Shown: positions 10,151-21,465, counted from the stretch's first letter. The stretch is 64,000 nucleotides of DNA from Berghia stephanieae (GCA_034508935.3 CM067452.1:42990225-43054224); one strand, 5' to 3'. The notes: a model not told the origin generated them from the sequence alone. Made by a program: numbers and translations.

Positions 10151-11044
10151 AATGATTTTCAAAGCAATGGAGGATCTGTGAAGAGCCCACCCCTAAAAAT
10201 TGCAAAGATGAGCTGCTCTGTTGTAAAGACCATGCTTACCGTTATTTTTTGACACATGGAAGACATTATTATGTTTGACTGCCTTCCAAAGACAAAACAA
10301 TTAACGGGAAACATGACTCTTTAATAGACTGGATTGAATACAAACATCCAGGGAAGCTTTGAAATGGAGTTCTGCTGTTGCAGGACGATGCGCCATCCTA
10401 TGATTGCGGATTAGAAATCTTAACTCATTCTTCCTATTCACTCGTTTGGGCCCCTTTAGATTTTAAATATCTTCCTTACATTAAAGAAATACCTCAAAGG
10501 GAAGCATTTTGAAGATGAAACTTAGGCATTGGTAAAGCAGTGAGGTCCCTGCTTTATTTACACAGAGATGGTTGCTATCTTGACTGTTCTTGATAAAAGA
10601 GTGGTAAATAGCAGCAATAGCAGTTCTGGAGTCGAAAATACCTTTAAGGAATGGGACAAATTTTCTGAATTAAACTGTGTATGAACAAAGCAAGATGGCG
10701 GCTGGGACTTTGCTCCTGTGCCAGTGCCAAAATGGAAGTTTTAAGAGCTTCGGAAGACTGGTTTAAGGTCAAATCCAAGAGCTACTTTGGAAGGACTTTT
10801 CAAGGTCAAGGAAAGATGGGAGAAACGCACCACTTTAACTGGGGACTATGTAGATGAATAAAAGTAAGTGTATAGAATTTCATGAGAATCCAAACATTCC
10901 TTCATAATGAGGACAATTTATATTTGATCAACCCTTTTATGTGTATCATCCTGAAAAAAAATATATACATATAAATATCTCTGAACATAAATTGAAATAA
11001 TAGCTATTAAATCATCCCAATATAATACCGTTTTTTGGTGGTTG
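10151..11044. other. Gene-free intron sequence
   Basis: No exon with good borders or transposon motif seen; 10,680-10,880 (agatggcggctgggactttg onward) looks like an unrecognised old repeat. Confidence 0.35.
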
Positions 11045-11850
11045 GACACAAATAGTCTGACAGACATGATTGTATAGACAGTCAGAAATACTTGCATAGA
11101 TAGACAGACAGACAGACAGACAGATATGCTTGCATTGACAGACAGACATGCTTGCATAGGCAGACAGACATGTTTGCATAGACAGACAGACATGCTTGCA
11201 TTGACAGACAGACATGCGTGCATAGATAGACAGGCATGTTTGCATAGACAGACAGACATGCTTGCATTGACAGACAGATATGCTTGCATTGACAGACAGA
11301 CATGCGTGCATAGACAGACATGTTTGCATAGACAGACAGACATGCTTGCATTGACAGACAGATATGCTTGCATTGACAGACAGACATGCTTGCATTGACA
11401 GACAGATATGCTTGCATAGACAGACAGACATGCTTGCATTGACAGACAGACATGCTTGCATAGATAGACAGACATGCGTGCATAGATAGACGGACAGACA
11501 GACAGACAGGCATGTTTGCATGTCAGACAGACACGCTTGCACCGATAGATAGACATGCTTGCATAGAAAGACAGTATGCTTTCGTAGACAGACAGACAGA
11601 CAGACATGCCTACATAAACAGACAGGCATGCTTGCAAAGACAGACAGATAGACATGTTTGCACAGACACAACAGGCCTGCTTGTATAGACGGATGGCCAT
11701 GCTTGAATAGACAGACGGACATGCTTGCCTAGACAGACAAGCTTGCAAAGACAGACAAGTTTGCATATACAGACAAACATGCCAGTATAGACAGGCATGC
11801 TAGCACAGACAGACAGATATGCATGTGTAGACAGACAGTCAAGCTAGCAG
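11045..11850. repeat. 22-bp minisatellite (acatgcttgcatagacagac type)
   Basis: About 35 head-to-tail units of roughly 22 bp mixing TTGCATAGACAGACAG and TTGCATTGACAGACAG variants with extra CAGA insertions. Because the unit lacks stops in several frames, both strands show long but meaningless open frames (CLSVYASM-like). It lies 26 bp from an exon of the CUB gene. Confidence 0.95.
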
Positions 11851-11875
11851 ATGACTAGAAATTTCCTCCAACTAC

Positions 11876-11994
11876 CTCTAACTTCAAGGTATATTTCGTC
11901 ACATGGCCAAAAGTGATTTTTGTCCCCGTATTTCTTAACAGCAACCTCTAAATAACCATCAAGTGACACTAATTCCCACAGACAAACAAGGGTG
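11876..11994 (-). CDS. CUB 3, central exon
   Basis: The acceptor is CATTTCAG and the donor GTAGTTGG; 119 bp with 39 full codons. It reads TLVCLWELVSLDGYLEVAVK, then HFWPCDEIYLEVR. This gives the second and third CUB cysteines and the LEVRG strand broken by a phase-1 intron. It lies just beyond the end of the 11-kb minisatellite. Confidence 0.88.
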
Positions 11995-12715
11995 CTGAAA
12001 TGAACACAGATTAAAATGTTGATTCATAATCTTAGCACAAAGAAACATGTCAAAGATTACAGTAGAGTATGAATATGGACAACTAGCCCAGGTAGAGAAA
12101 AAGCTCTTTATTTTAGTATCAACATATAATGATTGTAGTAAGTGATAAATTTATAAATATTTCTAGGTATATGTATTGGGTGTGATGAAAAAAACCCTGG
12201 AAAAGTCTGTAACCCCAGATCATAACTGATGCAAGTCTGAAATTTCATCACAATCAGAACCAATTTATTGAACTTTATGTACACAAAATTTCAGAAAAAA
12301 ATTTATTGAGAAATATTTACTTGACGATTGTTTTAATAGATACACATCAAATTTGCCATATCGAAGATTTTGGCGTAATTCCCAACTTTTAATGTGACCC
12401 GTCAATCCCCCATTTTGCTTTATGACTGCGAGTAGCCTTTTTAAAAATCTTTTTTGATCCAATTGATTTTCTTATATCTTAGATAATGATTCGATTCCAT
12501 GAAATTTAAATTGACTACTCTTTTATCTAGCTCTGCTTTTTACACTGTTTGACATCATTGTCCATATTATGCTGTAGTCCATTTTATTCATGTCAGGACT
12601 CATTGGAGAACATTTAATATTTAGAAATAAATCAAACATGATTTCTGCATCGTATTGAAAATAATGTAACATTGTTAAATGGAAAACTTATTCTAGAAGC
12701 GATCCAAATAGGACT
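11995..12715. other. Gene-free intron sequence
   Basis: AT-rich; a minus-strand 65-codon frame at 12,265-12,462 (MDQKRFLKRLLAVIKQNGGL) resembles the start of a mariner/Tc1-like protein only loosely. Not called. Confidence 0.35.
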
Positions 12716-13435
12716 TTTTGGTTTTCAACAAGACTGGGTAAATTCTTTCGCCAATCATACAACACTGCTAAAACATTGGCCCTCAGCTACTCAACTGCGG
12801 AGTACTGCTCAGCTGTATGGGCCCGATCATGCCATGCCTCCAAGCTAGACCCCGAGCTCAACAACGCCTGCCGGATCATAACGGGCCAGCTGAGAGCAAC
12901 TCCATTACCACTGGTCTACCGTGCAGCAGGAATAGCCCCACCACACATCCGGAGGGAAACTCATGCCCAAATACAAAAATACAAACAGGAAATTGACCAG
13001 AGACACCCCTTCATGACCACAATTGCCCCAAAAGCAGGCTCAAATCAAGGAAAAGCTTCCTCACAGTAGAGAGCCTTCACCCAGACCACTCAGCATTCTT
13101 CCGCCTGGACAAATGGGTAGAATGGGACAAGACAGCAAACGATGCCCTCCAGCCCCCAACAGAAAAGCTCCCAGCAGGCACAGACCTCAAGAGAAAAGAA
13201 TGGGTGGCGTTGAACAGAGCTAGAGCAAAGGTGGGAAACACCGCACCAACCTCTTTAAATGGAAAATCTCACCGGGCACTGAATGCCCATGCGGTCACCC
13301 CAGACAGACCATGGACCACATCCTGTCTGAATGCTCGCTGGGACCTCACTGCACCAATGCTGACCTGAGGAATGCAACCAGACTGCCCGGGACTGGCTGA
13401 CTCACTGGCGCGACAAGATATGATGATGATGACTG
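12716..13435 (+). mobile_element. Jockey-like LINE 3' fragment
   Basis: Plus-strand frames give YSTAEYCSAVWARSCHASKL, LNNACRIITGQLRATPL, IAPPHIRRETHAQIQ and, in another frame, CPCGHPRQTMDHILSECSLG. This is the C-terminal part of non-LTR reverse-transcriptase proteins with the final CxC...HIxxxC zinc-like motif. At least two frame changes separate the pieces. The fragment ends in a gatgatgatga tail near 13,430. It is 5'-truncated and old. Confidence 0.75.
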
Positions 13436-13802
13436 CTAAAAACAAGATGCAAGTTTGGAAACTTTAGATATCTTAATCTATACACGACTTTGGTATAACG
13501 GGCATCATTTCTTAACAAATCATGAATTTTAACTAAATTTTAACAAGTATTAATTTAAGGTATTGCTCTTGTCGCTCGCAAATTTTCAACTGTTTCTGTT
13601 CTTCGTATTGAAACAGTGTGACAATTTTTCCCGTTTTTTTTCTCGCAAATTTTTGCAAATTTTCTTTTTTTTTTTTTTATTTGCAAAATGTTGGATTTTA
13701 TTTTGCAAACAACCACCATGCCAGGATACAGTCCCCTAGGCATTCCATGAAGAAATATAGCTAATCCATCAAACAAGATGTCTGATGTCAACAGGAATTA
13801 CC
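13436..13802. other. Gene-free stretch with T-rich gcaaattttt repeat
   Basis: Contains tcgcaaatttttgcaaattt followed by a T run; similar gcaatttttt-rich sequence recurs at 21,900-22,050 and 35,700-35,810, suggesting an old, unclassified dispersed repeat. Confidence 0.35.
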
Positions 13803-13974
13803 CAGGTTGTCCAAAGTACTTAGTTTAAGGTCATCTAAACGTTTCATCCAGAAACCAGCACAGGATCCCACTAAATAAGAACATACTTAAATGTTTACAA
13901 GATGTGTTCAAAATAAAAATACAATGATCAGTACATAACAGAGAGATGATTTACAAGGAAAACATTTCACCTCC

Positions 13975-16960
13975 GATTGATGCTGAGAGTGTTGATGTTA
14001 TAAGTATAACTGAAGTGTTACCTAAAAATCAGCAAAGAGGTAAAATCGAGCCGGTAGAACTTCAGAACTTCAGGCTTTGATTGTTTTCACAATATTCAGG
14101 ATAAAAGTTGTCATCGTGGTGTAGCCATATGGGTTCGTTCAAAGCTAAATGCTCAACCAGTCAAGTTGTCAGACAACTTATCATCCAAAGAATCCGTTTG
14201 GTGTGAAATAACACTTAGAGACAATGATAGGATGTTAGTTGGCTCGGTTTATCGTTCACCGAATAGCTCTTTTGAAAACAATGATAAGATTAATGAACTT
14301 TTAGTTAAAATGACAGAAGGCAAATCACATGTTCTAGTTACGGGAGATTTTAACTTTCCTGAAGTAGACTGGGCAAACGAGTTATCCCCCAAGGACTCAG
14401 ATCACTCTGCTTCTAAATTCATGGAAGCTGTCAGGGATTCATTCTTAACACAGCACGTTAAGCAACCAACTCACTACCGTTCAGAGCAAACCCCAAATAT
14501 TTTGGACCTGGTTTTTACAAATGAACATTCAATGATTGACTCAATAAGACATGAGGCTCCACAAGGCAAGAGTCACCACCAGGTTTTATATTTTGACTTT
14601 AGATGTTACACAAAGAAATGTTACTCGAACGAACCCCGCTACTGTTTCGATAAAGGCGACTACAAACAGCTTTCTGAATTAGTCTCAGCTGCAGACCTAA
14701 CACAAAAAATAATAAACCTGTCTGTACTCGATGCATGGACTATTATCAAATCTGAAGTTATGTCAGCAGTGGACATCAGCGTACCAAAAGTTAAAAGTAG
14801 TTCAGACAGAACTTCACCTCGGTGGATCAATCCTACAGTCTTGGCAAAACTCAAGAAAAAGAAGCAAGCTTACAAAAAGTACTTAGAAACTAGAGAGGGT
14901 GCAGACTATATTAGTTACACGAGGGCCAGAAATCAAGCCAAAAGCTCATGCAGAATTGCTGTAAAGGACTATGAGAGATCTATTTCTCGTATGGCTAAAG
15001 TGAACCCGAAAAAGTTTTTTGCATATGCTAGAACAAAAACGAAGACTAAAGACGGTATTGCAGATTTGTATGATGATCATAAGACAGCCTCATCTAGCAT
15101 TGACAAAGCCAATATTCTTAACAAGTTCTTTAGCAGTGTATTCACCAACGAGGATCTTACTAATATACCTACATGTGAAAGAAAAAGTGTAAACAACATA
15201 CTATCAGATATAGAATTCGACAAAGACACTGTAAAGAAGAAACTAGACAAACTCAATTTGAACAAGTCCCCAGGACCTGACATGTTCCACCCCCGCGTAT
15301 TGTGTCAGTTGTCAGAAGAGCTCTCCGAACCATTAGCGTTACTGTTCCAAAAATCACTTGACTCAGGAACTCTTCCACCCGATTGGAAAGAAGCACAAGT
15401 TACACCGTTATTCAAGAAAGGAGACAAGAGTAATCCGGGCAATTATCGACCAGTTAGCCTCACCTCAGTGGTTTGCAAAATAATGGAGAGCATTATTAGA
15501 GACTATGTCATAACTCACCTAAAGAACAACAAGTTACTGTCTGAATGCCAACATGGCTTTGTTTCTGGCAGGTCATGTTCCACTAACCTCATAAAGACTT
15601 TAAATGATTGGACAGAGTTTCTCGACCAAGGATCTTCAGTTGACGCAATCTACTTAGATTTTGCTAAAGCTTTTGATTCTGTTCCCCATCAAAGACTCTT
15701 AAACAAACTGGAAGCTCATGGTGTTCAAGGAAATACTCTAAGCTGGATTAAGCATTTTCTAGTAGGCAGGAAACAGAGAGTTAGCGTGCAAGGCACAGTG
15801 TCAAATTGGACAGAAGTTCTTAGTGGAGTGCCACAAGGCAGCGTCTTAGGTCCAACTCTTTTCGTAATCTTCCTTAATGATTTACCAAGTATTTTGTCTA
15901 GCTCATGTTCAATGTATGCCGATGATACTAAAGTATACAGAAAGGTAAACAATCTAGAAAATAGAGACAGTCTTCAGTTAGATATTGACAATCTAGTCAA
16001 CTGGGCAGACGATTGGAAACTGAAGTTCAACGCTGGAAAATGCACAGTGCTACATCTTGGAACGAAAAACAAAATCTTTCACTACGATATGAGACAGCAT
16101 CACTGTAGCGACAGAACAGCTCTGAATAAGTCAAAACTTGAGAAAGATTTGGAAGTACATGTTGATACTAAATTAAAATTCTCAAAGCATATAGAAACAC
16201 AAGTTAATAAGGCAAACAGAATCCTTGGACTCATCAGAAGATCTTTTACCTATTTAGATGCAGCAACTATGAAAATACTATTTACTGCATTAGTCAGACC
16301 CCATCTCGAGTTCAGCAACTCAGTATGGTCACCACAAATTGAGAAAGATAAGAAACTTATTGAAGGCGTGCTTCGCAGAGCAACAAAAGTAATTCCTGGG
16401 TTGAAAGATAAGCAATATGAGGATAGACTGAAACGTATTGAAATTCCAAGCATGACATACAGACGAGTACGAGGTGATATGATTGAAACATACAAGTTTA
16501 CACACAGTTTGTATCAAGTCGAGAGTAAACTTTTCGTGTTTGCAAACAATGGAACCAGAGGTCATAATTACAAGCTGCATAAACCAAGGTGTAACACATC
16601 GCTTAGGCAACACTACTTTAATCAACGTGTGATCGACCGCTGGAACAGTCTCCCTGAAACGGTGACCAATGCTCCAAGTGTCAACGCCTTAAAAATAGCT
16701 TAGATAGCCACTTAGCAGATTACATGTTTAGCATAGTTGAACCGCCCATTAAAATCCCATCAAAGGGTTAGACGTATATACAGGTCAAAAGATCTGTTAG
16801 GGTTAGGGCCTTCAATTTATCAAAAAGGTTATATATTATAGATACAGGTCAAAAGATCTGTTAGGGCTTTTTATTGACTTTTATCTCGATGAACTGAATG
16901 CCAAGATCAGCAAAGGCACAAAACGCCTAATACGCTGGAAAACTATACAACTATACAACT
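13975..16960 (+). mobile_element. CR1-like LINE, 5'-truncated
   Basis: A non-LTR retrotransposon beginning inside the endonuclease domain (VDVISITEVLPKNQQRGKIE at about 14,000) and running through reverse transcriptase to a 3' UTR. The first part and the long open frame are in different frames, so one frameshift lies near 14,060. The 3' UTR holds a duplicated motif, caggtcaaaagatctgtta, at 16,781-16,799 and 16,845-16,863. No clear target-site duplication was found. Confidence 0.85.
14058..16703 (+). CDS. CR1-like ORF2: endonuclease-reverse transcriptase, nearly intact
   Basis: An unbroken frame of about 880 codons; no start is real here because the element is 5'-truncated. It covers the end of the APE-type endonuclease (VGSVYRSPNSS, VTGDFNFPEVDW, and the SHHQVLYFDF segment) and a full reverse transcriptase: NKSPGPDMFHPRVL, NYRPVSLTSVVCK, LDFAKAFDSVPHQRL, GVPQGSVLGPTLFVIF and the catalytic MYADDTK box. 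The C-terminal region has RPHLEFSNSVWSP and VIDRWNSLPE, typical of CR1/L2-type proteins. Compared with the family, the last 28 or so residues are lost: one base short near 16,693 shifts the frame to an early stop, while the other frame continues as NSLDSHLADYMFSIVEPPIK. It encodes the enzyme that nicks the target and copies RNA into it. Confidence 0.88.
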   Translation, partial: NFRTSGFDCFHNIQDKSCHRGVAIWVRSKLNAQPVKLSDNLSSKESVWCEITLRDNDRMLVGSVYRSPNSSFENNDKINELLVKMTEGKSHVLVTGDFNFPEVDWANELSPKDSDHSASKFMEAVRDSFLTQHVKQPTHYRSEQTPNILDLVFTNEHSMIDSIRHEAPQGKSHHQVLYFDFRCYTKKCYSNEPRYCFDKGDYKQLSELVSAADLTQKIINLSVLDAWTIIKSEVMSAVDISVPKVKSSSDRTSPRWINPTVLAKLKKKKQAYKKYLETREGADYISYTRARNQAKSSCRIAVKDYERSISRMAKVNPKKFFAYARTKTKTKDGIADLYDDHKTASSSIDKANILNKFFSSVFTNEDLTNIPTCERKSVNNILSDIEFDKDTVKKKLDKLNLNKSPGPDMFHPRVLCQLSEELSEPLALLFQKSLDSGTLPPDWKEAQVTPLFKKGDKSNPGNYRPVSLTSVVCKIMESIIRDYVITHLKNNKLLSECQHGFVSGRSCSTNLIKTLNDWTEFLDQGSSVDAIYLDFAKAFDSVPHQRLLNKLEAHGVQGNTLSWIKHFLVGRKQRVSVQGTVSNWTEVLSGVPQGSVLGPTLFVIFLNDLPSILSSSCSMYADDTKVYRKVNNLENRDSLQLDIDNLVNWADDWKLKFNAGKCTVLHLGTKNKIFHYDMRQHHCSDRTALNKSKLEKDLEVHVDTKLKFSKHIETQVNKANRILGLIRRSFTYLDAATMKILFTALVRPHLEFSNSVWSPQIEKDKKLIEGVLRRATKVIPGLKDKQYEDRLKRIEIPSMTYRRVRGDMIETYKFTHSLYQVESKLFVFANNGTRGHNYKLHKPRCNTSLRQHYFNQRVIDRWNSLPETVTNAPSVNALKIA

Positions 16961-17074
16961 AAAATTAACACAATACGTTTGACTATTCCCCCTCAGCCAA
17001 GGACTGTACAACCAAGGCTATACCCATCACTGCTGGAAAGAAAAGGGGATCAGAAGAGCACCAGACTCAAAATG

Positions 17075-17115
17075 GAATGCGAGTTTGGAGCGCTCTACTA
17101 ATTGAGCTAACAGAA
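17075..17115 (-). other. tRNA-like SINE head fragment
   Basis: On the minus strand tagctcaattagtagagcg matches a tRNA A-box region; no matching complete tRNA body follows. Read as a decayed SINE. Confidence 0.45.
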
Positions 17116-17500
17116 AAACTAAAAGTTTGTTAGCAAAACTGAATCGGAAAAGAATTTGAAATTTACCAAATTTTGATCCAACATTTAAAAAAACTCACAC
17201 AAAGTGATACTAGTTGTAAGGGTTGCAAACATGTAATAAATTTTTTTAAAGAAAAAAAAAACAACAAAAAACTCAACACCCTTTTTTCGATGCCCAGGAG
17301 AAATTTTCAAAATCAGACTGAGATTGTCCAAGTGTAAACCTTAGAGCAGTACAGCAAAGTGAGCAACTGTGGCTAAGTTTCTTGTTCAGGAAAAAAAAAA
17401 AACCCACAAAAATCGATGCTGACTGCAGGCTCCAGGTGAATATATGCAATGCCTTAGCCACTCATCCCCAAAAGTAAGAGTTTACAAATCCAACACTCAC
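17116..17500. other. Intron; probable old SINE near 17,270-17,460
   Basis: The segment resembles 26,640-26,810: both share gtgagcaactgtggct/gtgaaaaactgtgggct, followed by an A run and cacaaaa/ttgccaaaa, which suggests a decayed shared repeat. Confidence 0.4.
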
Positions 17501-17594
17501 CCTGATTTTCCTGACGTATCTAGTTTCAAGAATTGATCGCTGTGCGTCGCCAACATTGTCACCATATTTTCTTGGCAAGAGGAACCTTGAAACA
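17501..17594 (-). CDS. CUB 3, first exon
   Basis: The acceptor is CCTTCTAG and the donor GTGAGTG; 94 bp, two bases carried in and two out. The frame that fits the neighbours reads FQGSSCQENM, then DQFLKLDTSGKS. This supplies the first cysteine of CUB 3. A different frame also stays open here, but only this one joins both neighbours without a stop. The exon follows directly a SINE-like remnant at 17,270-17,460. Confidence 0.82.
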
Positions 17595-17774
17595 CTAGAA
17601 GGACAGCGACAAATTGATGCTATACACTTATGTAAAATACTCCCCTGTTTTCCCACCAAATCAATTGTATTAACACAAAAATTATGTGTAACTTTAAACT
17701 TTAATTTACAGTCTGTTAAAGGGAGAACTAATCACCCAATTGAAAGCCAGGTGATGTCAGCTTCATTAGCTTTA

Positions 17775-18326
17775 AAAAAGAAATAGGGTTGGGGATCAAG
17801 ATTGTTCCGAACAGCCAATGTTAAATTTTTATCATCGAGCACAACTTACTGGCAAGTCAGAAATGATAAAACTATTTCTTACAGACTGATATAGGAGTAA
17901 CTTGCAAACCTTTTTTGATTTCAGGCTAATTCTATCATCTGTTGACTCAAATTAATACTAAGAAAATCTGCTAGGATGTAGCACCTAGTCCTTTTTGACT
18001 TTCATTGCGAGTATAATTGATTCTACACAATTCTAGCAAATCCCCCACAGAAAATGACGACGTCATTTTATATCTCTCTTGATACTATCAAGAAATAATA
18101 ATCTCATCCGCAACAATAAATGATGACGTAATTTTTAATCTCTCTTGATACGATCAAGTAATATTAATAATCTATCTAATCTATAAAATATATTTTTAAA
18201 AAAATAGGTTTGGGTATCAACATTTTTCCAAAAGTCAATGTTTTAAATTTTTATCGTTCAACACAGAATTACCGGCAAAATCTGAAAAATTAGAAAACTA
18301 TTTTTTTATAGAATGATATACGAGTA
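17775..18326. repeat. Diverged direct repeats (two nested pairs)
   Basis: 17,775-17,905 and 18,196-18,326 are similar (aaatttttatcatcgag/aaatttttatcgttcaa, aaaactatttctta/aaaactattttttt). Between them 18,051-18,093 and 18,119-18,158 form a second pair around atctctcttgatac and tatcaag. The second unit was then hit by the RTE LINE. Confidence 0.55.
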
Positions 18327-20013
18327 GCAGCAGGAAGTTGTATCCAAAACAAACAAGGGGAACTGCTATTTGAAGAACAACATATAGAAAGCCGATGGGT
18401 AGAATACATAGGCGAACTGTACAATGATCCAAATAGAAATGAACCACCACTGAAATTCAAAGAACCATTAAGCGGACCAAACATCACAAAAAGTGAAATT
18501 GAACATGCCATGGAACGAATGAAGGATGGTAAAGCAACAGGCCCTGATGAAATATCTGTAGAGGTATTAAAAAGCCTAGGAGATCTAGCAATTGATGAAC
18601 TTCACATATTATTCAACAATATATACAATACTGGGAAAATTCCAGAAGATCTCTGTAACTCTATTTTCATAGCAATACCAAAGAAAGCAGGTGCAGTCAG
18701 ATGCGAAAATTTTAGAACTATAAGTTTAATAAGTCACATCAACAAAATACTGTTGCGTATAATTATCAACAGGCTAAGGAATAAGATTAACCCCGAAATC
18801 GCAGAAGAACAATATGGATTCCAACCTGACAGAGGGACAAGGAACGCAATATACCTCCTCCGTGTTTTAAGTGAAAGAGCTATACAGGTTCAGACCCCAC
18901 TATACCTCTGTTTTGTCGACTACAAAAAAGCTTTTGATAGAGTACGCCACGAAGAAATACTAAAACAACTGCACTCCATTGGCGCTGATGAGAAAGACCT
19001 CAGACTCATGCAAACATTATACTACACCCAGCAGGCATCTATCAAAATCGGAAACTCTACAGGAAATTCCATTCCTATTAAGAAAGGAGTTCGTCAAGGG
19101 TGTGTTGCCTCACCAGATCTGTTTAATCTATACCAAGAAACAATCATGAGGGGCATAAATAATATGGAGGGAATAAAAGTAGGAGGTCACAACATAAATA
19201 ATATAAGATACGCAGACGATACGGTACTCATTGCAACATCAGAAATCCAACTTCAAAAGATTGTTGACAAATTGGTAGTAGATAGTGAAGCCAAGGGAAT
19301 GGAAGTGAATATCACCAAAACAGAATGCATGGTAATACAGAAAAACCCTGAAAACAACAACACCTGCAATATAACGATTCACGGCGAGCAGCTTACCAAC
19401 GTAGAAAGTTTTAAATACCTAGGTTCAATAGTGACAACAGATGGAAGATGTAACCGAGACATACGAGCAAGAATAACTCAAGCCAAACAGGCCTTCATGG
19501 ACCTGGGAAACATTTTGAAAAACAAACAGATGTCGTTCGGGATTAGATTCCGAGTCTTGAAGTGCTACGTGTGGCCAATCTTGTTCTACGGATGCGAAAG
19601 CTGGACTACAAATGCAGAAACACAAAAGAACATTGAAGCTTTTGAAATGTGGTGCTTGAGAAGGATGCAGAGAATATCGTATACCGCACACAAAACGAAC
19701 GAAGAAGTGCTAAAACAAACATACCAACAAAGGAAACTAATGCCCTTAATAGTGGATCGACAACTATCCTTTTTCGGACACATAGTAAGGAAAGATAAGA
19801 ATGAATACCTGGCAAGTTGTGGAAAAATACCTGGTAAACGCGCCCGGGGGAGACAAAGAAAAACACTCATAGACCAACTGAAGGGCTTCACCAACCTAAC
19901 AATCCAAGAGCTGTTTGAAAAAGCAAGAGACAGGGAGGAATGGAGAGAGATAATTCATGCAGTATCCGAAGCCTGGACCAGGCATGGAACCTAGAAGAAG
20001 AAGAATACGAGTA
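18318..20013 (+). mobile_element. RTE-clade LINE, 5'-truncated young copy
   Basis: Flanked by a perfect 9-bp target-site duplication, atacgagta, at 18,318-18,326 and 20,005-20,013. The body (18,327-20,004) starts within the ORF, near the start of the reverse transcriptase, and ends in an AGAAGAAGA tail after the stop codon. It is almost identical to the matching part of the full-length copy at 41,668-44,860, so both moved recently. Confidence 0.93.
18328..19994 (+). CDS. RTE reverse transcriptase, truncated but open
   Basis: The frame is open from the truncation point to the stop at 19,992-19,994. It carries the reverse-transcriptase blocks GKATGPDEISVEVL, NFRTISLISHINKILLRI, FVDYKKAFDRVRHEE, GVRQGCVASPDLFNLY and the catalytic IRYADDTVL, then the thumb and C-terminal region ILFYGCESWTTNAE, LRRMQRISYTAHKTNEEVL, GKRARGRQRKTLIDQL and DREEWREIIHAVSEAW. 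The order and wording match BovB/RTE proteins. Only two residue differences from the full-length copy were seen (L/V in DKLVVDS and F/L in ILFYGC). The endonuclease part is missing, so this copy cannot move by itself. Confidence 0.9.
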
Positions 20014-20849
20014 AGATATAAAAAGATATACTTAATTCATCCTTGTATGAAAATTAAAATTCTGTATCACAACATAATTCGGTAATATATAAAAGAAATA
20101 TCAAATGTAAAGAAATTACATAAAAATTGGCAAAGCCTAATCTTTAATATCTTTAAAAGTACAGTGGAACAATGAGCGGATATATGGTGACTATGTGTCG
20201 ATAATACACTTATAATAGAATTGTTGCAATAGGATGTTTTCGATATAAATAAAATATCAAATGAGTATGAAGATACTTTATAAATGGTAAAGATTAAATG
20301 AGGTTATAATAAAAGTAGAGAGGGATAATAAGTAAAAATCGTGTTATTGCAGTGTGCAAATATTTCCGCTGATGAATAAATAAATTATTTTGCACGAACA
20401 CAGTATTTTGGTTATCGCCTTATTCATAGAAATATCTATCATTTGTTTTAAAGTAAAAGAAGTAGATAAGAAATTGGGTAGCAGTTACATGTTATTTGTA
20501 AGCGGTAAAATGTTGTATAAATATAACTATTGAATCACTTCTCTATATTATCATTATTTCATACAAAGATAAATGAATATGTTGGCTTTAACACATTTAA
20601 AAATAACTTCAAATAACTTTAAATTCAAGACGGGACAAATAAGTTAATATCATATATTAGTTACTATTTACATGATTATGTTAATACTATCAATGGTACG
20701 AGTTTTCTATTACCCGTTGACTCCAAGATGATTCGTCTCATGAGACTGAGTAGCTTAGATTATATTATTGACCCTGACCAGAATAAATTGCCTCCATAGG
20801 CCTTATGGTTTTGTAGGACTACTTTTTGTAACATCCACTCTTTTCTCAC
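20014..20849. other. Gene-free intron with dispersed repeat at its start
   Basis: 20,014-20,100 matches 840-955 (aattcatccttg, ctgtatcacaacataattcg). The rest is AT-rich with nothing recognised. Confidence 0.4.
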
Positions 20850-21002
20850 CGTAATCTGACTTGAAATTAAGATGAATGAGAAGATCTCTCTCAATCTTTT
20901 TCTGGATGACAATCTCAACTAAGAGGACATTCCCTGAGCTGTCGATCTGTTTATATTGCCTGTGACAGGTGCTTGCCAGAATGTGGGATGAATTGCTGAG
21001 AC
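20850..21002 (-). CDS. CUB 2, final exon
   Basis: The acceptor is GACCCCAG and the donor GTGAGAA after TTACG; 153 bp, 50 full codons. It starts with GLSNSS (glycine completed across the intron), contains STCHRQYKQIDSSGN (fourth cysteine) and ends with LLIHLNFKSDY, a typical last CUB strand. Both phases match the neighbouring exons. Confidence 0.88.
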
Positions 21003-21224
21003 CTGGGGTCATACATTAAGGTCAGAAAGTTTATATGATGTTAAAAGAATATCATATCACAATCAAATTCCTAAGAGACTCTTTTAATACCTTGCATCAC
21101 TTATTGGTGATAGGGTGAAATACTTAATTTTTAAATTTTATTATATATTTATGTACACACCTATTTATAGCATGTTCCAAAAGTTCTGTTACACCCAAAA
21201 GAAAAAGTGAATACTTTTACAGTA

Positions 21225-21465
21225 TGAATTATTAACTCGCTCAATCCTAGAGATTTTTGCTACTTTTCAAAATTGGAAAAAAATGTTATAAAAATGAGCC
21301 AGTACATAGATAGTTTTATTCGACTACCATTAACATGTAAACACTACAAACATTAGCTTTGATACTAGTATAATTTGTCATAAAAATGTAATAAATAGGC
21401 ATGGGGTAAAAGTAACCCGGTAAACTACGGATATAGTCAGTGTTAGGGTTGAGTGAGTTAATACA
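21225..21465. mobile_element. MITE, TTAA-type, copy 2
   Basis: Inverted ends ttaactcgctcaatcctag (left) and ttagggttgagtgagttaa (right) match at most positions when one is reversed, and both ends carry TTAA. About 240 bp, with no coding. TTAA at the borders is the hallmark of piggyBac-type transposition, but the family assignment is inferred. A lone similar end, ttaactcactcaatcctcg, occurs at 37,069-37,087. Confidence 0.65.

Larger units (their letters stand above)
13803..17060 (-). mobile_element. Family A retroposon copy 4, split by the CR1 LINE
   Basis: The tail-distal half of family A appears as 13,803-13,974 (acttagtttaaggtcatct to tttcacctcc) and resumes at about 16,965-17,045 (acgtttgactattccccctc, aaggactgtacaaccaaggc). 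The LINE between them therefore inserted into a pre-existing family A copy. Confidence 0.7.

Noticed and set aside
10918-11766. 282-codon minus-strand frame
   Set aside because: Translation of the 22-bp minisatellite; splice phases of the CUB gene skip it.
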